Below, in pieces: positions 45,408 to 57,537 of a DNA stretch of 64,000 bases. Position numbers and translations under genes: made by a program. Below the pieces are notes generated by a model. That model was not told the DNA's origin. It worked only from the letters and a program-made list of their open reading frames with translations, and searched no databases. Origin of the DNA: Paratinospora sagittata (taxonomy: Eukaryota > Streptophyta > Magnoliopsida > Ranunculales > Menispermaceae); NCBI GenBank assembly GCA_035771175.1, contig CM069598.1:19630438-19694437 (forward strand). The letters run 5' to 3'. Position 1 is the first letter of the stretch, and every line of letters begins with the position of its first letter.

Positions 45408-46172
45408 AATTTTTGGGTAGTGCCAACCTGGGTTTGATTTCCTAAAGGTACGTGATTCAGAACGTGATAAAATTCTTGACTCAAACAATCTAATGTTGCA
45501 ACGATTAATGTGTAAAACTTGTTTATAATGTTCTTGTGTATGTATCATAATAAAATGTTGTGAATTGTTTAGATGACCCACTGGGCTTTCAAGCTCACCC
45601 CTATTTTTCATATGCAGGTGCTTAGGAGAATGAAATCGCGAGTTTGTGACATAGTTCAATAGTTCAGAGTAGTAGGGGTGGATTAATTAATTTGTTAGTA
45701 TTATGGTGATAGGACTGAATATTTTATTTGATTTTTAAAAGTTTATTATTTGAACGGATTGTATTGATAATCGAAATTTAATGAACATTATTAGGGTTAG
45801 TAAAGACCATATGATTTATTTCACGTCTGAATGCCTTGGACTTGAATTCTATTTGATGAATGTATTTAAAATATTGTGTCCATGATGGATGGACAAGGGC
45901 AAGTACCCTCATAACTCACTATAGAAATTTGTATAGTGGAATTATGTGGTCCTTGGTATGAAGATGAAAGGGTATTCGTTTATCTTAACCAGCAAGTTGG
46001 TTTGAAGAATATAAACTCATAGTTTTGCAAATTTTACTATCTATATAATGATTATGGGTTAAGATAGACGGATACGATTAACATCTCGATTTTCAGTGAT
46101 TTTTCTTGATAAAATTAAAATATTCATTATTTTACAAAAAAATTAAGTTTTGAAAATCGGGGTGTTACAAAT

Positions 46173-46190
46173 TGGTATCAAAGCTTAGGC
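46173..46190 (+). promoter_or_regulatory. primer binding site, gypsy element
   Basis: TGGTATCAAAGCTTAGGC, 3 nt after the LTR end; tRNA-Met type. Confidence 0.87.
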
Positions 46191-46969
46191 TTCAGATCAT
46201 GGGAAGTGTTACAACGAATTTTGAGAAGCTTAGTATCGGTGGTAGGTATCAAATCTTTATGAGATTAGGGTCCAACTTGAGCTAGATAAATATGCCAATT
46301 ATAAACTTTATAACGTAATATCGAGAATGAAAGTACAGTGGGTCTAACAAACTCAAAGCTTTTAGGACATCGGTTAGAGACAAGAACTTGTATGGAAACT
46401 GTTTGGTTAGAATCTAAGATCAGGATGAATCTTTTATTCTTGGTTCCAAAGCGGTATGGGACGTGGAGGAATTTAAGGGTATTTGAGGAGTCTTGAACTT
46501 GGAGACTAGCAGGCCATATTTGGTAAGTGACTAACAACTCTAGACGAGCTTGTATCGCTATGTTCAACTGGTATGGGATAGCTTGGACATAGTGGGTACC
46601 TGGGAAGCCTTAGTTGGTAGGACATTTGCGCCTTGTTTGGGTGTATTGAGGTTTCTTTGTGGAAGCTTATATCACCGGGCTAGAGTGGTATGGGACACTT
46701 GAATATGGAGGGTATAAGTGAAAGTTTGGGAATTTCTTTATACCATTGTTGTGTTGTGTGTTGTTTGTTTGTTTGCTTGTTTTGTTTACATGTATCAAAA
46801 CCAAATCCTGTACCCTGTGACAATCATGGGTTGCCAAAATTTTATGAAACCTAGAAACTGAACCAATAAGATCATTTTATTTTCGAGAACTTAGAATTCT
46901 AAATCTAGAGTCACCTTAAACGAAAATAATTATCTCATGTAGTACTAAAGATGGGTTGAAATTTTATAG
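46191..46969 (+). other. 5' leader of gypsy element
   Basis: Non-coding on the element strand. Closely similar to the leader of the minus-strand gypsy copy (34591-35355), although the LTRs of the two have diverged strongly. An antisense frame at 46567-46265 resembles one in the other copy. Confidence 0.7.
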
Positions 46970-47519
46970 ATGGCTGCACCTCGAAGAAGAAATACAAAGT
47001 TTGTGGGTGATTTCCACACCAGTAGGAGTAAACGTCCCAACAACTGAAAAATATAGTTGTGACCTTAGAATTAATGATAAGCTAATTTCAGCTGAATTGA
47101 TACTCTTACCCATTAATGATTATGATGTGATCTTGGGTATGGATTGGTTATCTGAGTACCAAGCCCAGATCGATTGCCTTCGAAAAAAGATTACTTTGAG
47201 ATTACCTTCGGGAGAGCTGTTGAAAATCTATGGGGATAGAAACAAAATCCCGAGGAATATCATGTCTGCACTTCTTGAATCTGTGAATCAAAAAAAGGAA
47301 TTTAAAACCCTAACAGAAGCTGAGCCTCTACAGACCTTGAGGAATTTAGAAGAGTACTTAGTGGTTAGAGACTTCCCTGAAGTGTTTCCTGAAGAATTAC
47401 CAGGATTACCTCTTAAGCGGGAAGTACAGTTCAAGATAGAACTGTACCCTGGAACAGGCCCCATAGCCATGTCACCCTATAAAATGGCCCCAGGTGAACT
47501 AATAGAACTAAAGACTTAG
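46970..47519 (+). pseudogene. gag start fused to protease C-terminal part
   Basis: ATG at 46970 starts MAAPRRRN as in the other gypsy copy. After about 13 codons, near 47010, the sequence jumps to the end of the protease (frame 46956-47519: STPVGVNV, VILGMDWL). The rest of gag, its knuckle and the protease active-site DSG are missing, a loss of more than 1 kb. The frame continues into the linker with FPEVFPEELPGLP and ends at TAG 47517-47519. Aspartic protease would mature the polyprotein; this copy has none. Confidence 0.85.
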
Positions 47520-48300
47520 CTTGATGATCTTAGTGCGAAGGAATTTATCCAGCCGAACGAATCACCCTGCGGAGCACCAGTATTGTTTGTCAAAAAGAAA
47601 GATGGGTCGATGAGACTGTGTATTGACTACAGAAAATTAAATCAAGTCACAGTCAAGAACAAGTACCCCTACCCAGAATAGATGATTTGTTCGATCAACT
47701 GAAGGGAGAAACTTGTTTTTCCAAGATCGACCTAAGGCCCGGTTATCACCAACTTAGAATCAAAGAGTCAGACATACCGAAGACAACATTCAGGACTAGG
47801 TATGGAGACTTTGAATTCAGAGTCATGCCATTTGGACTCACTAATGCACCAGCAACATTTATGGACCTAATGAATAGGACGTTTAGGCCTTATCTAGACA
47901 AATTTGTAGTGGTATTTGTTGATGATATTTTGGTTTATTCGAAGACCAATGAGGAACATCAGGAACACCTTATAGTAGTTTTGGAAACATTGAGGCGAAA
48001 TCAATTGTATGCCAAATTTGAAAAATGTGAGCTTTGGATGAAGTCAGTAAAAATTTTGGGCCATGTGGTGTCATCAGAAGGGATACCGTAGATCCAACAA
48101 AAGTTGAAGCAGTAATGTACTGGGAAAAGCCAAAATCAGTGACAGAAATTAGAAGTTTTTTGGGACTAGCTGGTTACTATAGAAGATTTATTCTAAATTT
48201 TTCAAGACTAGCTGAGCCTATGAACAAAGCTAACAAGGAAGGATGTCAAATTTAGTCGGGATGAGAAATGTGAGAATTCCTTTCAAGAGTTAAAGAGACA
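47520..48300 (+). pseudogene. reverse transcriptase, gypsy element
   Basis: Reads [20 protein letters not shown] (47566-47625), then a frameshift near 47675, then frame 47687-48091 with [27 protein letters not shown] and the catalytic FVDDILVYS (about 47917-47943). Another frameshift near 48085 leads to the [13 protein letters not shown] connection. A stop follows at 48253-48255. Motif order and wording are typical of Tekay chromoviruses. Confidence 0.88.
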
Positions 48301-48722
48301 ATTGACCACAACCCCAATATTGATCACTCCTGCAAGCGGAGTCGGATATGTTATTTACACTGATGCTTCTAAGAATGGTCTTGGCGCTGTTCTGATGCAA
48401 GAAGGTAAAATGGTTGCTTATGCTTCTAGGCAACTGAAGACTCGTGAACAGAATTACCCGACTCATGATTTAGAATTGGCTGCTATTGTATTCTCCTTGA
48501 AGATTTGGAGACATTATCTTTATGGAGAGAAATTTGATCTATACTCTAATCATAAGAGTTTGAAGTACATTTATACACAAAAAGAGTTAAATTTGAGGCA
48601 AAGGAGATGGATGGAATTGCTGAATGATTATGAATTTTAGCTGCATTATCACCCAGGGAAAGCCAACGTAGTCGCAAATGCTTTAAGTTGAAAATCTTAT
48701 AAGAACGATACAGAAAAAACCC
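48301..48722 (+). pseudogene. RNase H, gypsy element
   Basis: Frame 48302-48640 has [15 protein letters not shown], with the first catalytic Asp, [20 protein letters not shown] with the catalytic Glu, and the [10 protein letters not shown] segment, where the usual third Asp of TDH is Asn. A stop separates LHYHPGKANVVANALS. It degrades the RNA template in hybrid. Confidence 0.87.
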
Positions 48723-48724
48723 AG

Positions 48725-50260
48725 ATGTACCAATTGATTGAAGATTATAATTTGGGTGCACAAAAAGGTGAAAATCAGATTTTCTTATATAATATGAGCT
48801 GCAAGCCAGACCTACTACATCAAATTAAGGAAGGACAAGCTCAGGATAGAAAATTGATAAAATGGGTGGCAGGTGCAAGAGCCAATAATGGAAATGCAAA
48901 TTTCAAGATCGATTCAGAGGGGTTATTGAGATTCAGAAATCGAATTTGTATACCCAGAATTGAGGAAATTAAAAAGATCTTATTCGATGAGGCACATCAG
49001 ACTAAATACACTTTACATCCTGGTGGATATAAGATGTACCAAAATTTGAAGAAAAACTACTGGTGGAAAGGTTTGAAGGGAGATGTAGCCAAATATGTGT
49101 CTAAATGCCTTACATGTCAGCAAGTTAAGGCCGAACATAAAAGACAGTCTGGATTGTTAGAACCTCTAAAAATTCCTGAATGGAAATGGGATAATATAGC
49201 AATGGATTTCGTCGGAGCTCTTCCTAGAAATCAGAAAGGTGAGGATAAGGTTTGGGTAATTGTGGATCGACTTACTAAAGTGGCACACTTCTTACCTATT
49301 AAATTCACAGATCCGATTAGTAAACTGGACGATCTGTATGTTAAAGAGATTGTGAAGCTACACGGAGTACCCAAATCGATAGTGTCAGATAGAGATTCCT
49401 TATTCACATCTCAGTTCTGGCAAAGCTTACAGCGAGAATTGGGAACCAAATTAACCATATCATCCTCAGACAGATGGTCAATCCGAAAGGATTATTCAGA
49501 TCTTGGAAGACATGTTGAGAGCTTGTGTACTAGATTTCAAGGGAAATTGGAGTAAAAACTTACACCTAGCAGAGTTTGCTTATAACAATAGTTACCAGGC
49601 AAGTATACAAATGGCTCCATATGAAGCCCTCTATGGACGACCATGTAGGTCACCACTGTGTTGGGCCGATTGGGAAGATAAGGTACTTACAGGACCAGAT
49701 ATGATAATGGAAATGAATGAAAAAGTGAAGTTGATCCAGGAAAGGCTAGTTACTGCACAGAGTAGGCAGAAGAGCTACGCAGATAAGAGGCGCCGACCTT
49801 TAGAGTTCCAAAAAGGTGATAAGGTATTTATGAGAATAAGCCCTCAAAAAGGCATCATGAGGTTTGGTAAGAAAGGGGAATTATCGCCTTGGTTCATCAG
49901 TCCGTTCAAGATCAGTGATCGAATTGGCGAGAATGCTTACAAACTAGACTTGCCAACTAGTTTATCCGCCATCCACAACGTGTTCTATGTGTTGATGTTG
50001 CGAAAATATGAACCAGACCCTTCCCACACCATCAATTGGAAAGAAGTAAAAGTACAAGCTGATGCCACCTATGAAGAAGGACCTTTAAAGATCCTAGATT
50101 GGAAAGTTCATAGTTTGAGGAACAAAGACATTCCATTAGTTAAAGTGATGTGGAAGCATCATGGAGTTGAAGAAGCCACTTGGGAACCTGAAAGTGAAAT
50201 GAAGGCCAAATATGCCGACTTATTTCAAAGAACACTTCAGGTAATTAATAGTACTCCATT
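48725..50260 (+). pseudogene. integrase with C-terminal chromodomain, gypsy element
   Basis: Frame 48725-49555 has the HHCC zinc region ([20 protein letters not shown] ... CLTCQQVK) and core motifs MDFVGALP and [10 protein letters not shown] with two catalytic Asp. A frameshift near 49460-49500 breaks the segment with the Glu; frame 49503-50327 continues with EFAYNNSYQ, YGRPCRSP, GPF-like FISPFKISDRIG and LRKYEPDPSH. The end, about 50068-50235, is a chromodomain (ILDWKVHSLRNK, VKVMWKHHGVEEATWEPE), thought to guide chromoviruses to heterochromatin. Confidence 0.9.
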
Positions 50261-50439
50261 CTATGTGCGTACTATCAGTTTTTTCTTCAAACTCACCAAT
50301 GGGTTGGTAAACTTAATAGACTGGTAATGGAATATTTTCAACGTTTTACGTTTCGAGATACAACTGGTCAGCAGTGGAAAAATTTTAACATCATGAAGTA
50401 AGTAAGCTTAAACTTTAATTTCGGGACGAAATTTCTTTT

Positions 50440-50452
50440 AAGGCGGAAAGAA
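50440..50452 (+). promoter_or_regulatory. polypurine tract, gypsy element
   Basis: AAGGCGGAAAGAA directly before the TG of the 3' LTR, interrupted by one C. Confidence 0.7.
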
Positions 50453-53406
50453 TGTAATCCCCTGGAAATTCAAAAAAAATAAAAATAAATAAAAAATAAA
50501 TCGTCGGCCCGTCGCCGCAAGAAATCGCCATTCAAGAACGTCGCAAATGCTTCGTCGATCGTCTTCACTTCGATCAACAACTCGATCTACGCTTGCCATC
50601 GCCGCCTCATCCAAATCTTCACCAAGATCATCGCAATAGAGAACATCCCTTGTTCTTCGGAGTCGCGATCTGTTTTCGCGCGCACATCATGGACTCTCCT
50701 TCCTTATCAAGGAAACTAATCGCCAAACTTCTCTCTTTCCACTGCAATCTCGCCCTGCAATCCTGCAATCTCGCTCGCCCTGCAAAATCGCCTCTCTTTC
50801 AAAACCCAATCGCGCCTCTCTCGCCCTACAATCCTTACGCTCTCGCCTGCAATCTCACTACAATCTCGCCTCTCTCTCTCTAAACCTCAATCGCACAAGC
50901 CCCTATCTCTCGAAACCAATCGCACAAAAACCCAACTCTCTCTTTCGAAATCAATCGGACAAAACCCAACTCTCCCTCTCGAAACCCAGCCGCACAAAAA
51001 TCCAATTGCCTATCTCTTCTCTCTTCTTTTCTTCGCCAACGCACGCTGCAACTCCCATCTGGTTCATCGCCACTGTTGAGCCACCGTCTGTAGCCGTTGC
51101 TACTCATCACTGCTGCTCATCACCGTTGCTTCTCATCACTGCTGCAACTTCGATTCTTCTTCTTCTCTCTCTCTGCTTCATCTGCGTGATCAAGTAATGG
51201 TAACCTAACTTCACGTACTTCAAATTCACGCTCTGTAAAAAATCTAACAATCTCCGGCCACTCTACTTCATCTGAACTTCCACTACAGCAGTTCCGCCTC
51301 CACTTCCACAGCCACCGGCGCCACCACCACTGCTAGTAACGTCGCATTGAGCTCCGCCTTCACTTCCGCTCATGGATCTGAAACTCGTAATCTTTGCTTC
51401 GAATCTTGAAGAAGAATAAGAAGAAGAAGATTACGTTTTATCCGATTAACGGTGGACATAACCGCTCGGGAGATCTGGATTTTAAGTTGAAAGAAATTGA
51501 GCTGAGAGAAGGACTCTGTGATTGATGCGTGCGTGTGGCGCAGGGACGCTTGAAATTTCACACACACTCTCTCTCTCCTTCTTCTGACTCTTGAGATTGC
51601 CGCCGTGAAAAATCCTTCTCTGATCTCTCTCTATACATTTAGAAATCCTGAATCTCGTCGCTCTCTTCTCTCTTACTCAAAACCCTCTCTCTTTCTCTCT
51701 GTTGGTTTGTCGGAAACCCATCGTGCCTCAAAACCCCAATCGCCAAATCTCTTTTTCTCTTTGCTCGCTCTGTTTCCACGGCACATCACCTCTGCAACTC
51801 AAGTTTTATTTTTCTTTTAAGCAGAGCAACCGGTATGTTATATAATATATTTATATATATCATACATACAATACCACATATAATATATTAGATTACGGTA
51901 TATCATATTTTACGTTTTTACTATCTAGATCATCATATTATATTAAGTGGAAGTTTATTAGCTAAGTTATATTATATGTATAATGTGACCACCACCATAC
52001 AACATAGACATGTATATATTGATATAATATAATACAAAACAATTGATTAACGAGTTATTTATGCGCGGATAGGTTGATAACGCCCAACGTCGAGGAATCT
52101 CAAAACTTTTGAAATTTAGCGATTCAGGTGGGGATGATTCTAGGCCTTCATAATATTTATTTTGATATATAGATAAGAATGTTAAATTGATTAGGTCTAT
52201 AGTATTATTAGATTGCTCTTGCATGTCTATTTTACATGATTTTATATATACCATGTTGTGATTGTTAACTATGATGATGTGTGTCAGCATGATTTTTGTT
52301 CTGATCAAATGATAATTGGATGCATGCAATTCATGTGGTAATTGAATTTAGTTGTATATTATAATGTCTGATGATGAAATACATGACATGAGAATATTGG
52401 CATAGAAAAATTTATGCGTTAATCCTATTATATTTGGCATTGTGACATGATATTATGTGTAGTGAAATTTGAATATGGCTTGTGAATACAATTAATATCA
52501 TACTTAGGTTGTATGTATGGTGTGACATCACTAAAGAACATAATTAAGATAAGAATCACACATATGGGGCAGTTATTCTAAGGAATATCGCCAATGTTTA
52601 TTATGGGGAAGTTATTCATGATGAATATCGCCAACGAATTTCTAATTTTTGGGTAGTGCCACCCTGTGTTTGATTTCCTAAAGGTACGTGATTCAAAACG
52701 TGATAAAATTCTCGACTCAAACAATCTAATGTTGCAACGATTAATGTGTGAAACTTGTTTGTAATGTTCTTGTGTGTGCATCATAATAAAATGTTGTGAA
52801 TTGTTTAGATGACCCACTGGGCTTTCAAGCTTACCTCTATTTTTCATATGCAGGTGCTTAGGTGAATAAAATCGCGAGTTCGTGACATAGTTCAGTAGTT
52901 CAGAGTAGTAGGGGTGGATTAATTAATTTGTTAGTATTATGGTGATAGGACTGAATATTTTATTTGATTTTTAAAAGTTTATTATTTGAACGGATTGTAC
53001 TGACAATCGAAATTCAATGAACATTATTACGGTTAGTAAAGACCATATGATTTATTTCACATCTGAATGTCTTGGACTTGAATTCTATTTGATGAATGTA
53101 TTTAAAATATTGTATCCATGATGGATGGACAAGGGCAAGTACCCTCATAATTCTCTATAGAAATTTATATAGTGGAATTATGTGGTCCTTGGTATGAAGA
53201 TGAAAGGGTATTCGTTTATCTTAACCAGTAAGTTGGTTGGAAGAATATAAACTCATAGTTTTGCAAATTTTACTATCTATATAATGATTATGGGTTAAGA
53301 TAGACGGATACGATTAACATCTCGATTTTCAGTGATTTTTCTCGATAAAATTAAAATATTTATTATTTTACAAAAAAAATTAAGTTTTGAAAATCGGGGT
53401 GTTACA
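50453..53406 (+). repeat. 3' LTR of gypsy element (2954 bp)
   Basis: Same ends as the 5' LTR, with scattered substitutions and two fewer 39-bp units. It is followed by the target duplication GAACA. Confidence 0.93.
51185..51373 (-). pseudogene. captured 3-ketoacyl-CoA synthase fragment in the 3' LTR
   Basis: Second copy of the fragment at 43864-44052, ATG at 51371-51373. Here the conserved block reads [20 protein letters not shown], with Val where the 5' LTR has Leu; Val is the residue I expect in KCS4/9/17-type enzymes. Presence in both LTRs shows the capture preceded this insertion. Confidence 0.75.
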
Positions 53407-53411
53407 GAACA

Positions 53412-54522
53412 TTACTCATAAATCACAAGCCTCGAAGGAATGGTGCATCAAAGAGAAGAGAAGAATAAAAGTTATCAATGAAATAATACGACTACAAATA
53501 CAAGGGCATAATCTTAAGTGAACTCCAAAATTAAGAAGAATTAGAAAGAAGGAACTAAAATGGTTCATTTGTAACTTACAATCACTTCTTCGTTAGCATA
53601 ATTTAGTAGTGCTCTCTCCATCTTGCTACATCTAATGAATTGAAACAAAACAAAAACAAATTATATTTGGGGAATAGAGACATCCTTAACGATTAGTGTT
53701 GGTGGAAAAATTGGACGTCATATATATATATATATATATATATTTTTTAAAGTGCATAGCATTTTGTTTATGACAGATAAAGAACTACCTGGAATAAAAT
53801 TTAATTTTTTGAGAAGGATTTGAAATTGTTTTGAATTAATTTCATTTCGCAATAACTTACCTAAATATGACTTTTGGTAACCTACGTAAACTATCTGCCA
53901 CAAACACTTGTCACAAAAACCCAAATATTTTTGTGGTACTCATTCTGCAAAATGTGAACATAGCATGCATGTTCTAACCTCTATAAAGTTTAATGCATGC
54001 ACTAATTCCACCTGAAAAGTCTTTGGGAGAACAAGGCGAGCTTATATGCATGGTGTAGTACTGTAAAACATCGATAAAAAGGAAGTTTACGGTTATCATT
54101 TTGGAAAAAAAGAAAGAATTTACCGTGTGCTCAGCCACTTTGTTTCATGCTTTCAATTCTCCTACTCGGAAAGAACCCCAACATAATGAAAGGAAGTGGC
54201 TTTTATCATGTACACATTAGAAAATAAAAGTGAATAAGCCGATCAATTAGACTCTCCTTGTTGCTCGTTCCCGGGATGTTAAAATGAAAGATTCCATGTG
54301 GATACAGAATCTAGCTGCCATGTGTAAGATAAAAATGTTAGTAAAGACAAAAAAATAACCCAAAAGAAAAAGAAGAAAAATCTTCTCAATACTCTAGAAA
54401 TTCAAACAAGATTTCTGATCAATATTACTAAGGTAAAGAAAGAAGAATAGAGTTAGAATTGAGAATCTAACCTCTCATAAAAGTCCTTGAGATAGGAATC
54501 CAAGGTTTGGAGATGATTGACA
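53412..54522. other. spacer below the resistance gene
   Basis: AT-rich, with a (TA)n run at 53720-53743. No coding signal seen. It could include the 3' UTR of the resistance-gene relic at its right end. Confidence 0.5.
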
Positions 54523-57149
54523 TTAGGATATTGATACATCCACCATAGTGGGGTGAGACTCTATGGGGAAGGTCGTGAGTTGTGGACAATCCTTGATTTC
54601 AAGCTTTCCAAGGAAAGATAAATCTCTGAGACTCGTTGGTGCCAACATCAGCTGGTTGCAACCATTGATAAATAAACTTTTGAGTGAAGTAGGTAACCCG
54701 TCTTCTGGAAAGGATAATAGTTGAGGGCAATTGGAAATTCTCAAATGTTGGAGACACATGAGGCGCTTCAAGCCCACATCTGTGGGCAATGCCATGAGTT
54801 GTTCACAATGAACAATTTTAACTCTTTCAGGGCAATTAGAGGATAAAAAATGCGATTTGGGAGGAATAAGAGATTTTCAAATGAAGAAATCTCTAAGGGA
54901 GAAAGAGATGTGAGGTGAGGCAATGAGTTCAATATATTTTCGTGGCATTTATCTAGGCGTAGATGGCAAAGAGATGGAAATCTTGGAATGTTTGTGAATT
55001 AGGGACAGTGATGAATGGAAAGCTTATGAAGGCGAGGGAAGCATCCATCTTCTACCTCCTCCCATTCCAAGAGTTCTTTCATGTTGTGAATTTCTAGTGT
55101 TTCCAATGATAGAAAGCCTTTGACCTGCCCATCACCACAAAACTCACGACCCATGTGCTCCAATCCACGCATTGATCTCATGACAAGGTGTTTGAGCGCC
55201 GGTAGTTGTCCAAGAGGTGGTAGAACATTGCAGCGCTTACAAAGGAGGAACTCCATATTTACAAGACGAGAGAATGAGGAATCTCCCACCCAACTTGGAA
55301 ACTTCTCACCGTGATACCCTGTTATCTTTAGTACGTTGAGGTTTGCATGAGGTTGGAGGCCTTTAAGTACCTCCTAGTATTAGCTCTTGGAGGTGGTTTT
55401 TGTTTTCCAAATTTGCTTCTTTAGCCACAGTGAAATTGAGTACATCTTGCAGTCCACGAATACGAAGTGCTCCTTCAATGTTGGACAATTCCTTTAACTC
55501 TTCCATCCCACCCCCATTCTCCTTGTTTGCAACAAATACATTCAATTTTTGTAGACAAGTCAATCTCCCAATTCCACGCGGCATAGAAAAGATTTTCCAA
55601 CATCCGACTAAATCAAGATTTCGTAGATTAATTAGGTTCCTCATGTCTTTGGGTAAGTTGATAAGGTCGTGGCAGTTCCTGGCAATTAAGATTTGTAAAT
55701 TGGAGAGGCTGCTGATGGTCTCTGGAAGGTTAGTGACATCAGTGCAAGATAGGTCAAGGGACCATAAATTCTTCAAATTTCCAATAGAATGTGGTAATTC
55801 TGTAAGGGATCGACAAGTTGCAAGATTGAATATTTGTAAATTGTAGAGCCCACATGTTTCAGGAAGCTTCTTAATTTTAGTACCAGACAGATCAAGGTAC
55901 CTTAAATGCTTTAAGTTCCCAATTGAATTAGGTAGTTCAATCATCCAACTATTACTCAAATCTAGCACACGTGAGCATCTCAATGTGAAGATCAAATCAA
56001 GAGCCAATAAGACTGGAGGTATCCAATGTTCTTTATGTAGTGACACAAGTGTTCGAAAGCTCTTTGAAGTGTGGAAGACCTGAGATGGAACTGGCCATGG
56101 CTCTGATTGGTTACAAATCAATGATGCATGTCGAGTTTTTTCTGAAATATTGTACGCCTTGTCACTGCCAACAATAGAACATGTCCCTTGAAACAAATTG
56201 TGTCAGATCATGGATTAGGTCATGCATGACAAACTTTGACTGGTTAACATTAGAATGCTGGAAGAAAGATCTCAAGAATGAATTGCCAAAGCACTCGCAA
56301 CCGATATCTTCTAAAGATTTGCTCCCTTTCAATCGAATGAAGCCTTCTACAACCCACAACCGAGCTAATTTTTTCTTTTCAAATTCATGTTTCTTGGGGA
56401 ATATAGAGCAATAAGCAAAGCATTGCCTAAGATGTGGAGGGAGATAATTATAGCTCAGCAACAATGCAGGTAAAACATCATTTTCATTTTGTTCTAAATC
56501 CCATATATCACTGTTCAAGATCATTCTCCAGTCTTCCTCGGCAACTTTAAAATACAAAAGGCTGCCAAGTGTCTTTGCTGCTAAAGGTAAGCCATGACAT
56601 TTCTTTACAATTTCCTTACCAATATCTTCCAATTTTGTATGTGCATTTGAATTCCCACCAACAAATGCCTTTTGCTTGAATAACGACCAACAATCTTCAT
56701 TTGATAAACCATCCAACCTATATGGCATAACTATGTCCATGACTCATGAGACTTTTTCACTTCTTGTGGTCACAATGATTTTACTTCCTTTTGCTCCCAC
56801 TCTGAATGGAAGGCGTATGGCATCCCAGTCACTCTTCTTCTCAATCCACACTTCATCTAACACAAGAAGAAACCTCTGATCTTTCAAAGACTCTTGAAGA
56901 AGACTTTGAAGTCATCCAATTCCATGAGATCGAAAGACCTCTTGGTTGCAGCTTCTAGAATCGATTTCGTCATCTTTCTCACATCAAAATCATTGGACAC
57001 ACAAATCCACATTCTTAACTGAAAACGATTCATCACCTCTTTATCATTATAAACGATTTGAGCAAGTGTAGTCTTACCAATCCACAAATCCACTATTGTT
57101 ATAATGGAAACACATCGGTTTCATCCAAAACCAATAAATCTATAATATT
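54523..57149 (-). pseudogene. CC-NB-ARC-LRR resistance gene: NB-ARC and LRR part
   Basis: Minus strand, in order: P-loop remnant IGKTTLAQIVYND (about 57085-57045; the preceding GMGG is lost), WICVSNDFDV, kinase-2 LVLDEVW near 56855, SKIIVTTR near 56770, then frame 56740-56162 with CHGLPLAAKTLGSLL, LRQCFAYCSIFP and the MHDLIHDL switch motif. LRRs follow in frames 56196-55363, 55289-54999 and 54795-54523, the last ending at a stop. Such proteins sense pathogen effectors in the cytosol; MHDLIHDL and CFAYCSIFP point to the non-TIR class. At least four frame changes plus an inserted retrotransposon show it is dead. Confidence 0.9.
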
Positions 57150-57154
57150 CTTTG

Positions 57155-57431
57155 TGTTATGCGAAAGCATGAAAGAAAAATAAGACAACCAAAGTTTAAC
57201 GTGGTTCGGCAAAAATACCTACGTCCACGGGAGGCAACAATTGTATTCACAAGGATGATTTTTACAATGAAGAATGAGTTATATTTATAAGAGCTAAAAC
57301 AAAATCATTTTGCCCACGGGCTTCATGCAGCCAGCCCATGCATCCCATGCGGCTTGATTTTGTTGACTATTCATTGCATGCATTTCTTGACTATTGATGG
57401 CGGCTCTTCATTGAGGTGGAAAAAACCAACA
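57155..57431 (-). repeat. 3' LTR of Tnt1-like element (277 bp)
   Basis: Plus strand TGTTATGCGAAAGC...AAAACCAACA. Equal in length to the 5' LTR; about 7 substitutions, no indels. Confidence 0.94.
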
Positions 57432-57449
57432 AATCTCCACCTCCACCTC
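57432..57449 (-). promoter_or_regulatory. polypurine tract, Tnt1-like element
   Basis: The minus strand reads GAGGTGGAGGTGGAGATT immediately before the 3' LTR. Confidence 0.85.
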
Positions 57450-57537
57450 ATATGGAACATGGCTCCTCCACACCGACAGTAATTTGTTAATTAAAACTGC
57501 AAAGCAACAATCACTGTTGTTGCCTCCATTAGTGCCC

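Larger units (their letters stand above)
43144..46169 (+). repeat. 5' LTR of gypsy element (3026 bp)
   Basis: Pairs with 50453-53406. The first about 1.3 kb is CT-rich and includes the antisense gene fragment at 43864-44052 and its apparent upstream region; the rest is AT-rich. It is about 72 bp longer than the 3' LTR, mainly because it has four rather than two 39-bp units. Confidence 0.93.
43144..53406 (+). mobile_element. Ty3/gypsy chromovirus (Tekay-like) with both LTRs
   Basis: 5' LTR (43144-46169), tRNA-Met site, leader, gag/protease remnant, reverse transcriptase, RNase H, integrase with C-terminal chromodomain, purine tract and 3' LTR (50453-53406). Perfect target duplication GAACA at 43139-43143 and 53407-53411. 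LTR start TGTAATCCCC and end GGGTGTTACA. Frame breaks and a gag/protease deletion make it defective, but it could be mobilised by relatives since LTRs, primer site and purine tract remain. Confidence 0.93.
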
